Assembly (NCBI GenBank): GCA_016169945.1
Contig: JADLSH010000388.1
Coordinates: 1,956,001 to 2,020,000 of the forward strand
DNA length: 64,000 nt
Reading direction: 5' to 3'
From: Trachythela sp. YZ-2020
Taxonomy: Eukaryota > Cnidaria > Anthozoa > Malacalcyonacea > Clavulariidae
The stretch's first letter is position 1, and each line of letters starts with the position of its first letter. Shown here one piece after another: positions 32,001-44,000 of the stretch. The notes under the pieces are model-generated. The model had not been told where the DNA came from and did no database searches. It worked only from the letters and a program-made list of their open reading frames with translations. The position numbers and the translations under genes were made by a program.

Positions 32001-35000
32001 TTCAATTTATTGATAAATCAATCGATCAATTGATTGATTTTTCGACAGATTATTTGATTGAATTGATTAATGGTTTGTGGATTGATTCATTACGTGAGTG
32101 GGTGATTGAATAGATTATTAGTTGTGTCACTGATCAATTGATTGATCGAGTAATTATATGGTAATTATATGGAATGTCATTATTACTTGACTTTTCTGTG
32201 TTGAAGTCAATGACTTGGTCTTAATAACGTCCAGTAAATATCTCTTGGCAATGGGATGAACAACAAACAATCTGCCCAGACACAATGCACTGGAAAATGC
32301 CAAGCAAAGTTCGTCGCCCTGGATAAGATTTTCCAAAACATTTAAGATTCCTTGAAATGGCTGAGCTTTCTGAAATGATAAAAGTTGCATCTCACGATAA
32401 ATTTCAATGGAAATATTAAAGATTAAGCTAAGAAACTAAAGCAGCAAAATGGTAAAAAAAATTCTGATTAACCACCTACAATCCTGGTCAAAAATCCCCC
32501 ACATAATTTTTCCGTATATTTCTCAAGCTTTTTTGGAAGTAAAAATATTAATCTCACTATTTTTAACTAGAATAAGTTGGCATGTCTGTATATAGTACCT
32601 TGTCAAAAAATGGTATGTTGTCCACAGAACATAAAGCATCTAGAATTTCTTGTTTTAAACTTTTTGATCCTGGAAAGGTTAGAAGAATATGAACATTTTC
32701 TATAATAGTTACTGATAGCTTTTAATGGAAACATTGTTTATAATGACTTATTTTCTCGAAAATTCACCTTGCATTACATTTTTCAATATATTAGCAACGA
32801 ACTTTCGCTTACGCTCATTTTAATAATAGACTTCTGTGTTTTTAATGAACGACGTTTAGGAGTTTACTCCATCAAGTATTTTTCTAATTATAATTATAAT
32901 TCCATAGTTTTAACTTATCTCGGACACGTTATTTAAATGCTTGTGCAACGTCGCACGCGAGCGTGTGAGCCCCGGTCAAACGAGGATGTGAAAGTTGATG
33001 AGAGTCGATGAGAGTCGATGAGAGTGCATGAGAGTTGATGAGAGTCGATGAGAGTTGATGAGAGTGCATGAGAGTCGATGAGAGTTGATGAGAGTTGACG
33101 AGAGTTGATGAGAGTTGATGAGAGTGCATGAGAGTCGATGAAAGTGCATGAGAGTTGATGAGAGTTGATGAGAGTTGATGAGAGTTGATGAGAGTGCATG
33201 AGAGTCGATGAAAGTGCATGAGAGTTGATGAGAGTTGATGAGAGTTGATGAGAGTTGATGAGAGTCGATGAGAGTTGATGAGAGTCGATGAGAGTGCATG
33301 AGAGTTGATGAGAGTCGATGAGAGTGCATGAGAGTCGATGAGAGTGCATGAGAGTTGATGAGCGTTGATGAGAGTTGATGAGAGTTGATGAGAGTCGATG
33401 AGAGTCGATGAGAGTGCATGAGAGTTGATGAGAGTCGATGAGAGTGCATGAGAGTCGATGAGAGTGCATGAGAGTTGATGAGAGTCGATGAGAGTGCATG
33501 AGAGTTGATGAGAGTTGATGAGAGTGCATGAGAGTTGATGAGAGTCGATGAGAGTGCATGAGAGTTGATGAGAGTTGATGAGAGTGCATGAGAGTTGATG
33601 AGAGTTGATGAGAGTGCATGAGAGTTGATGAGAGTCGATGAGAGTGCATGAGAGTTGATGAGAGTTGATGAGAGTTGATGAGAGTCGATGAGAGTGCATG
33701 AGAGTTGATGAGAGTGCATGAGAGTCGATGAGAGTGCATGAGAGTTGATGAGAGTCGATGAGAGTGCATGAGAGTTGATGAGAGTTGATGAGAGTCGATG
33801 AGAGTGCATGAGAGTCGATGAGAGTTGATGAGAGTGCATGAGAGTCGATGAGAGTGCATGAGAGTCGATGAGAGTGCATGAGAGTTGATGAGAGTTGATG
33901 AGAGTCGATGAGAGTGCATGAGAGTCGATGAGAGTTGATGAGAGTGCATGAGAGTCGATGAGAGTGCATGAGAGTGCATGAGAGTCGATGAGAGTGCATG
34001 AGAGTTGATGAGAGTGCATGAGAGTTGATGAGACTGCATCAGAGTTGATGAGAGTTGATGAGAGTCGATGAGAGTTGATGAGAGTGCATGAGAGTGCATG
34101 AGAGTCGATGAGAGTGCATGAGAGTCGATGAGAGTGCATGAGAGTTGATGAGAGTTGATGAGAGTCGATGAGAGTCGATGAGAGTTGATGAGAGTGCATG
34201 AGAGTCGATGAGAGTGCATGAGAGTTGATGAGAGTCGATGAGAGTTGATGAGAGTGCATGAGAGTCGATGAGAGTGCATGAGAGTTGATGAGAGTGCATG
34301 AGAGTTGATGAGAGTTGATGAGAGTCGATGAGAGTGCATGAGAGTCGATGAGAGTCGATGAGAGTTGATGAGAGTTGATGAGAGTCGATGAGAGTCGATG
34401 AGAGTTGATGAGAGTCGATGAGAGTTGGTGAGAGTCGATGAGAGTCGATGAGAGTTGATGAGAGTTGATGAAAGTCGACGAGAGTTGGTGGTCAAACGCG
34501 ACCGAGAGTTGCAACTCTCGTTGACTCTCTTCAACTCTCATCTTCGTTTGACCGGTGCTGAACGGTCCCAAGGCCAACTGTTTAGATCGCAAATTTTAAA
34601 CCATAAAAAACCCATTACCTCTTACTTTCCCATATGCATAGAAATGTAACATAGTAAATTTTGTCAGCATAAATAGAAGGAGTAATTTGTTAGAATGGGA
34701 AAAATTGACACATTTACGGACAATATGATTAATATAATCTAAATACTATTACTATCTGTTTACTTTAAGAACCCCCCCCCCACAATGTCACTTGTTAGAT
34801 TAATAACCCCCCAGCTGAGCATTTGAAAACTACTCATTTCAATCTTGCCAAGCCCCCCTATGCTCTAATAAATGAAAGCCCCCTTATAGTCTTTTAACCA
34901 TAAACTTGAGGTTTTCCAAACACTCACCAAATTTGAGTGCATTTTGTAGAATTTCTATGGCAGAGGGATGCCAATGACCTGAAAATATATATTTTTTGAA

Positions 35001-38000
35001 ACGTAAATATTAAGATATTAATCAACGGATACATTTATCAATGAACGCTAGCAGAATTGAACTTCAGAGAGAAAACTTAGAGAAAACTGAATTAAAGATA
35101 CTTACCCGATAGAATTAACGCCCTGCTCGCCTCGTATAAAATTCGCGGGTCTTCGCTTTTGTGCAGCTGTATCAAGTACAAAACAATAAAGATGGAGTAA
35201 AGCCCCGCACAGACGAGAACGTTTTCCCTGCCGACTTATATTTGCTCGTGTGCATGACAATTGACAAGTTTTCCTTGACAAGGAGCCTTGTTTAAAAGCT
35301 AGTCATGCCAGACAACGAAAAATTGATGGAAAAAACTTGTTTGCCGTACACACGAACAAATAAAAGCGTCAAGGAATTTGTCAAGGAAAACATGCTCGTC
35401 TGTACGAGGCTTAATACGAGCAACAACATTGCTGGAACTTGCACCAAAACATGTTTTTAGTGCATGTTAGTTGGAAATGTTTACGAATGTCGTCTCATGT
35501 TTGGTTACTTATCTGTGAACATTTTTATTAACATGCGTTGAAATCAGTTTTTGTTGCAAGTTGCAGCAATTTTGTCGCTCGTATACAATGTTTAATCTTA
35601 TTGCATCTTTATTTAAACTGTTAAAAATCCATCCAGCGTCAATAGCTGGTCTATTTAACAATTAGATTATGAGCTCAAGATTTCTATGAGGTGATAGTTG
35701 ATGAGGGCGAAGCCCGAATGAACTATCATCTCATAGAAATCGAGAGCGAATAATCTAATTGTTTTAGTAGAAACCAGGAAGAAAACAGTATTTCAAAACG
35801 TTTTTCATAATTTATTGAAATAAATTCGTTAAAAATCGCGCCGAGGAGATGGCTGTTTCACTACTCGCTATCTATCGACAATTAGATAGCGAGTAGCTTA
35901 GCCAATCACATTACAGCATTTGCAATAGTACACTAGTATGATTCTACTAATAAATCTTAGTGTATACATAGCTATGGGCTTAAGGCTGGTTCACACGAGC
36001 AGATTTGTCGAATCCTATTATCTTGGCGTATGGGATTTACTGGATTTGTTGACAAGAGTAAGGCTATTGGCTCATACCTGGCGAAAAGTGTAGTTGTTGC
36101 TGTATTGTGTGAAATCACATACGCCAGGAGGAGAATTGTGACCGACAAATCGGATGGTGTGAACAAACCTTTATAGTTCACGGCGTGGACAGGATAATTG
36201 AAGAATATTAGATAAAAATGATAAAGAATGATGAGAATATTGGCAATGTAATGAAAGGAAAATGATTTCTTACTGTCGTTCCAATTGAAGTGTTCCTAAA
36301 ATATTGCATCAATTCATTACCTAGAGTTTATCAATTCATTCGTTGAAAAATTGATCAACTTCGTGTGTGTGTGTGTGTGTGTGAATCGACCAATGGCGTC
36401 TCATTTCAGTGACTGATTGACCAATTGGGAACAAGTATGCTAGTAAACAGGAAGTTGAGCAATTTTTGAGCAAATGTATTGATCAACTCAGAGTCTGATC
36501 AACTCTAGGTAATGAATCGATGCAATATTTTAGGAACACTTCAATTGGAACGACAGTAAATATACTTACAAACTTTTCAATAGCCGTTCCCACGTCATCC
36601 TCTGAACATCTAAGTTCACTGAGAGTCTGTAGAGATATTTGTAGTTACTGTCAGTCAGAATAGATTATATTCCTCGTTCACGCAGAACCAGTGGCGTAAC
36701 GTTATATCAGGGGGCCCCCGGTTCAAAAATTTTGAAGGCCTCCCTAGTACGAGTGGCGAAGGCACAAGCATTCTAGGATCCGGAGGCATGCCCCCCCGGA
36801 AAATGTTTAAATCTAGAGTCTGAAATGCCATTTCCTGGACTTTGGGGGAAGATTTTACAGAATTCTGACGGTCAGAAAACGACATTTTAATATATCAATA
36901 AAGAATATATATTTTGTTGTTGCGTTCATGCATTTTTCGTTTCTCAGAGTCCTCCCTGTCAATTTGTTTTTGCTCTACAGTCTGAGCTTGGCTGCCTGCC
37001 CCCCTCCCCCCTTTGGGCCATTTGGGTTGGGGGACCCCGGGTTCGCCCGGTCTGAACCCATAGTAGTTACGCCACTACGCAGAACTTCGAAAGTTACGGC
37101 GCTCGTTAAGTTGGAATTTAGCAGCGCTGGGGGGCGGAGGGGGCGCATTTTAACCAGAATTGATTACATAGGCGGAGGAGGGTTGGTTGGGGGAGGGGGG
37201 AACTCTAGAAGGTTCGGGGGATGCTCTCGCGGAAAATATTGAGATCTAGAATTTTTGAAATGGCATTTTGTCCATGCGTTCTAGGCAAGATTTGACCCTT
37301 AACACATAATAGTTTGAGTTAAGTAAAAGTAATTTAAAATAATTAGATGATATGGGTTAGGGGTATGGTCAGGGGTAAGGACAACCTAGAATAGTTACGT
37401 ACATACCGTGTACCCCCACTCTTGTAATTCCTTTGGGGGGAGTATAGCACCCCTATTTCCCCCTATCTCTTCGGTAACGTCGTCGAGACAACGAATTTTT
37501 CATTGTTTACAGTGTCAGAATTAGTGTGAAAAGAAAACAAATTTTCTTTAATATATAAACCTTTAATGATTCAATAACAATTTCTTTCGTTGGCGAACGT
37601 AAACCGTTTGGACCTAACAACCATTGAACTCTTTTCCATTTTTGATCGCACCGGCGTGCGGCATCCCATTGTTGCAACTGTGCCTGGAATATCTTGAGAA
37701 CTGAAAATGTATGAACAAAAATTGCAATAATGTTTAGTAATGCTTCAGTTCACATCAAGTATACTTATTTAATACATAATAACAAGGTTTTTAAGCCCAC
37801 CTTTTGTTGCTCTGACCATTTTATATACTATAGAAGGCCTCCAAATCATAGCCTCTTGCCTAAAAGTAACAAATATAAACTGCTAGACATGAAATATTAA
37901 AATATAAAAAAACACATCCTTTGGTGTGCAATTTATACCGCAACACCTGCCAGCAGTCGTTTCGTGCTCATTGAGTAATCATGATTATATAACCTTGGTT

Positions 38001-41000
38001 TATCGTTGACTTTCAGTTTCTCATGCAGGTGACCGTGGTTTACCATATAGGAAAGCACAGCTTAAATACTAGTATACTATATCAGAAAGCTACAAGATGT
38101 TTTTTTCTGTATCTCACTCGATTGACATTAAGGTAGAAGGTTTTAAACCTTCTACCTTAATTTCAATCGAGTGAGATGCAGAAAAAAACATCTTGTAGCT
38201 TTCTGATATAGGTGGTGAAGAGGTGGTGGATATTTCGAGTGAAATAATATATACAATATTTTTAGACCTGAACGGGAGTGGCTGCGGCCTCAGGTTCGAT
38301 TCCTGTCGGAGGACTTAGAGTTGCATTTTTCGCAGCCGTTCCCGTTCAGGTCTAAAAATATTGTATATATTATTTCACTCGAAATATCCATCCACCTAAA
38401 CCTTCTATATCAGAAAGCGTGGTATTTGTGCTGTAAAATATATACTCACTTTTGCATTTGCTTCGCATTAGATTCATGACCTTCTAGCAGTTTCTAAAGA
38501 ATGTGTTATTTAAGTAGTTGAAACTGACTCATGAGCGCACTTCATTGTAATTCATCCATCCATCATTTTAGATAGAGCTATTCAGTAGACGTAAAGTGTA
38601 GTTCAGGTTTTCTCCTGTAGAAACACTGCATGGATCAAGATTCTTCTCTATAGCAGTGGAGATTTAGTCTTGATTTTCTTTGCAACCCTCGCTCCTGCAC
38701 TTGTCTGCCTGCCTTCCCATTGCCTTGCCTTTCCTTGCCTTGCCATGCCATGCCATGCCATGCCATGCCATGCCATGCCATGCCTTGCCTTGCCTTGCCT
38801 TGCCTTGCCTTGCCTTGCCTTGCCTTGCCTTGCCTTGCATTGCCTTGCATTGCCTTGCATTGCCTTGCATTGCCTTGCATTGCCTTGCATTGCCTTGCAT
38901 TGCCTTGCATTGCCTTGCATTGCCTTGCATTGCCTTGCATTGCCTTGCATTGCATTGCATTGCATTGCATTGCCTTACCTTGCTTTGTCTGCCTGCTTGC
39001 CTGAACTACCCACCTTAGCAAGTATGGCTTGTGTTCTGTTCTGTGGTACTGGAGGTTTGGTCTTGATCTTCTTCACAACTCGTCCTCCTGCACCTGTCTT
39101 GCTCGCGCACCACACGCTCGAGTTTCGAGGAAATATTAAACATGGAGTCTAAAGCAAATAAATATACTCAAACGTGTTTCGATTCCATGCAAATTTTCAT
39201 GTATTCGCAAATAAAACCTCGAGACTCTATTTGGCTTGTTCTTTCCAGTTCTAGATTAAATAGTTCTGTCATAAACTTTAGAGAGGAAGTTTGAATGTCA
39301 CGCCAGTAATACGCAGTGGAAATCTTTCACCATGTAAAAATACGGGATGTATTATCCAACGTCCTGTTTTGGGGTGTATATATACCTTACTTGTCGTATA
39401 TTTCGCGCGGTATTAGAATTAGCGCAGACCATAGGTGCGCCGAATTAAAACTACGCGAAAATTAGTACGACGCGAATTTAAATACAAGTAAGGTATACCT
39501 TAACTGAACGTCGACCACTCATTTCCCGCACAGGGACTGTATCTGGATTTAGTTTTTGCAGCATTTCGTCAGAGGCACTTGTTTTCTGATCTGCCTTATC
39601 ATCAGATATCTTTAGAAAATAGAGGAATAACATGTGATGTTGTGATTTGTCCTTGGCCAGAGCGCTGGTATATACTATACCGCGTGGCTCGAAAAAAGTA
39701 AGACTGTTTGTTTTAGTATAACTTAAAAACTAAACGTGCTATTACACTTAAACAAGTTTCGTTGCATTAAGCGATGTCTAACTTAAATTTTGGTATATGC
39801 CATGTGCATTTTCATGCAATATTGACTGAGATAGCTGCGTTTAAACTTCAGTAAACATTTTTGGAACTGTCGAGAATTAGCTAAAAACGGCCTATTAAAC
39901 TAATTTGATAACCGTTACCATTTTATCGTAAGTATTATTTCAATAAAGTGAAGTTGAAGTTAGAAATGTTTCTTGAACATATATACTCTTTTATTCTAAC
40001 ATTTGGCCTTCTAACTTCAACTTCACTTCATTGAAACGAATACTTATGTAAAATGCTAATGGTTAACAAATTATTTAATTCTCGACACTTCCAAAAATGT
40101 TTACTCAAGTTTAAACGCATCTATCTTGGTCAAGACTGCATGAAAATGCACATGGCATATATCAAAATTTAAGTTAGACATCGCTGAATGCAAAGAAACT
40201 TGTTTAAGTGTAATAGCTCTTTTAGTTTTTAAGTTATACTAAATCAAACAGTCGTACTTTTTTTTGCGCCACCCGGTATAAGCGCCCTGTCCTTGGCCCA
40301 GGGCCATAATCTCCATAAATTTTCGTTTTAAACTTACCCTAACCCTAACAAACCAAGGTGGAAAATAACCTCCTGGTCACATGTGTTCTGGCGGAGGTAA
40401 TGGAGAGTTTTAGCAGTGACTACGAGTACGAGATTCGTCGTTTTCGCGTGTTGTTTGCATACGCCATCTCGCAAAAGTCGTAGTCGTCGGATAAATCTCG
40501 TAGTCAAAAGCCCGACGACTATACGAGTTTTGCGAGATGGCGTATACAAACAACACGACTAAAGTCACTGTTATTCGTAGTCACTGTTAAAGCTCTCTAA
40601 TAATGTACCCAAAACTAACCGAGGCTTTGCTTGCAGCCTTTTGGACTTTTGTTGCGCCTAAAAATATGAGGATAATATATATATATTATATATTAATCAA
40701 AATAATTAAGAATTAGATAGAATAGTATAGATTGGGCCAATGCCTTACCTCAAAATCTTCACTACCATCGGTTTCACCCGAAGTGTCACTTGCTATGGAA
40801 ATAGTACGAATCCTAGTTGGAAACTGTATGAAAATTGCAATAGTATGGAAATTTTAGTAATTCCATACCAATTATCATTTTCATACAATGGATAAAATAT
40901 GGTGGTATGCTACTATGCTAATTTGTGCGATGCATCACACAACCACACATGACAACCACACTACAATCACTGTAAGTCATGGTATGTTAATTTGTACGAT

Positions 41001-44000
41001 GCATCGCACAACCGCACATGACAACCACTCTACGATCACTGTAAGTCATGGTATGTTAATTTGTGCGATGCATCGCACAACCACACATGACAACCACACG
41101 ACAATCACTGTAAGTCATGGTATGCTAATTTGTGCGATGCATCGCACAACCGCACATGACAACCACACGACAATCACTGTAAGTCATGGTATGCTAATTT
41201 GTGCGATGCATCGCACAACCGCACATGACAACCACACTACGATCACTGTAAGTCATGGTATGCTAATTTGTGCGATACATCGCACAACCGCACATGACAA
41301 CCACACTACGATCACTGTAAGTCATGGTATGCTAATTTGTGCGATGCATCGCACAACCGCACATGACAACCACACTACGATCACTGTAAGTCATGGTATG
41401 CTAATTTGTGCGATACATCGCACAACCGCACATGACAACCACACTACGATCACTGTAAGTCATGGTATGCGATGCATCGCACAACCACACATGACAACCA
41501 CACTACGATCACTGTAAGTCATGGTATGCTAATTTGTGCGATGCATCGCACAACCGCACATGACAACCACACTACAATCACTGTAAGTCATGGTATGCTA
41601 ATTTGTGCGATGCATCGCACAACCACACATGACAACCACACGACAATCACTGTAAGTCATGGTATGTTAATTTGTGCGATGCATCGCACAACCACACATG
41701 ACAACCACACGACAATCACTGTAAGTCATGGTATGCTAATTTGTGCGATGCATCGCACAACCGCACATGACAACCACACGACAATCACTGTAAGTCATGG
41801 TATGCTAATTTGTGCGATGCATCGCACAACCGCACATGACAACCACACTACGATCACTGTAAGTCATGGTATGCTAATTTGTGCGATACATCGCACAACC
41901 GCACATGACAACCACACTACGATCACTGTAAGTCATGGTATGCTAATTTGTGCGATGCATCGCACAACCGCACATGACAACCACACTACGATCACTGTAA
42001 GTCATGGTATGCTAATTTGTGCGATACATCGCACAACCGCACATGACAACCACACTACGATCACTGTAAGTCATGGTATGCTAATTTGTGCGATGCATCG
42101 CACAACCACACATGACAACCACACTACAATAACTGTAAGTCAGCGATTCATCGCACAACCGCACTTGACAGCCACATTACAATCACTGTAAGTCACGGTA
42201 TGCTAATTTGTGCGATGCCACTACAATCACTGTAAGTCATGGTATGTTAATTTGTGCGATGCATCGCACAACCACACATGACAACCACACGACAATCACT
42301 GTAAGTCATGGTATGCTAATTTGTGCGATGCATCGCACAACCGCACATGACAACCACACGACAATCACTGTAAGTCATGGTATGCTAATTTGTGCGATGC
42401 ATCGCACAACCGCACATGACAACCACTAGAACTTACTTTCAATATTTCTCATTCGTGCTTCAATCTTGTCATTTTTGGGTACAGGATTGATCGACGCTTC
42501 GGTCGCTTTCTCTATGACGTCATACATATGATGAAGCCGCGCGTATAGTTTGTCTAAAGCTATTTTCTACAAAAACATGGAGATAAATTTACTCTAAATC
42601 TGGCTTTAGGTTTAAACCACTGACCTGAAAACTAGAACTGAATAGAGCATCCTATTGAATTCAATGAGCCAGTTTTGAAGCCAGATCAGATTTTTAAACC
42701 TGTCAAATTCTTGACTAGTCAAATCGTTAGCTGTTTAAATTAGTGATACTATGAAGCAAATATATTTTCCTGTGTAACGTGAGAATTATAGCTTCCAACA
42801 TCTCTTCTAATGAGTTTTAGAACGTTTTAAACACCACATAATGAGGCTTTTGCCGCGGCCATATTGGGTGTGACCTCATTAGTTTAATATTCACCGGCAA
42901 ATTTAGGAAGAAAGAGAAGCCATTGATCCTTTCCCACCAATAACTAGAAACTTATAGAAGCTCTTTAAACATGTCCCCAACACCACAGTAGATTTGTGGT
43001 GGTCACACCAATATGGCCGCCATTGGTTTCATTTATCCACAGCAGATGCACTATCCAGTCCTTGTTTTCAGATCAGTGGTTTAAACTGGAGTGGTGTTTT
43101 ATCCGGGTAGAGAGCCACTGCATTCGTTTTATGGGTGATTGAAAGCTACGTTTACACGCTGCGATTTGTCGGGCCGATTTCAGATGTACGTTAATGTTAT
43201 TTGAAAAATACGTGGAAAACGTCATCATGACGACATCATCAACTCGAAATATTCGTCATTAACATTGAGCAAAACCTAAAATCGGCCCGACAAATCGCAG
43301 CGTGTAAACGTACCTTAAAGGCCTGTTCACACGATCCGATTTGTCGGGTCCAATTCTCCTCTTGACGTATGTGATTTACTGAATTTGCTGACAAAAGTAC
43401 GGCCATTGGCTCATACCTGGCGAAAAGTGTAGTTGTTGCTGTATTGTGTGAAATCACATACGTCAGGAGGAGAATCGGATCCGACATAATACGAAGAATT
43501 GAAATGCTCATGAATTATTAATTAAACATTCAGAAAAGACTTACATGAATATCAAGAACACTGTTGACCTGAGTTGCCTTCTCTTTCCAAGGCAAATCAG
43601 GAGTGAAGACTGGCCTATCTATATTACAGTACAATACATCAAATAAAGAATTAGAACGTAGTCGAGAAGTACTATTTAAAACACTCGCAGTTCGTGCTTT
43701 ATCAGATATAAAGCACGATTGTTTTATATCTGATAAAGCACGAACTGCGAGTGTTTTAAATGGCTTAAAAACGACCCATCTTATGAGTTCATTGGCGAAG
43801 TAATTTTAAAAATAAACATTGTCTAAGCCGAGAAAATCAAAGCTAAAGTTTATGTAAATTAACATGATTTTTTATCACATATAAAACCACTGACACGGTA
43901 GTGATTTCCTTTGTCTTTTCCTCAGGAATTATTAATCAGTTTTTAAGACTGTATACCTCCACCAGCGGGTTGTTTAATCGCTTTTTAATCAACACCATTT

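Larger units (their letters stand above)
29057..37700 (-). other. HEAT/armadillo array of the HEAT gene
   Basis: Exons 12-22, about residues 455-801. Helix pairs repeat every 30-40 residues: WKRVQWLLGPNGLRSPTKE, TLSELRCSEDDVGTAIEKF, SEDPRILYEASRALILSG, AFSSALCLGRLFVVHPIAKR, DDPEETVRARAIISM, SSVYARIQAVRAFSKLKW, then EARKALEQL in the last exon. The alternation of conserved Ala/Leu with D-P-x-V-R turns is typical of HEAT repeats. The last exon was found by extending exon 21 to a donor at GCGAG/gtatct, which gives an in-frame Arg. Confidence 0.8.

Noticed and set aside
32929..34592. Three overlapping minus-strand reading frames of 356-538 codons
   Set aside because: They are translations of the 10-bp minisatellite. 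A stop-free 10-bp unit stays open in several frames, and HEAT-gene exons lie on both sides.
40905..42428. CRISPR-like regular array
   Set aside because: Units are contiguous with no unique spacers, in a eukaryotic intron.
40888..42429. Plus-strand reading frames of 209, 239 and 73 codons (MLICAMHRTTAHDNH repeats)
   Set aside because: Products of the 69-bp satellite; no start context, no flanking exons and opposite to the host gene. Kept only as a property of the repeat.
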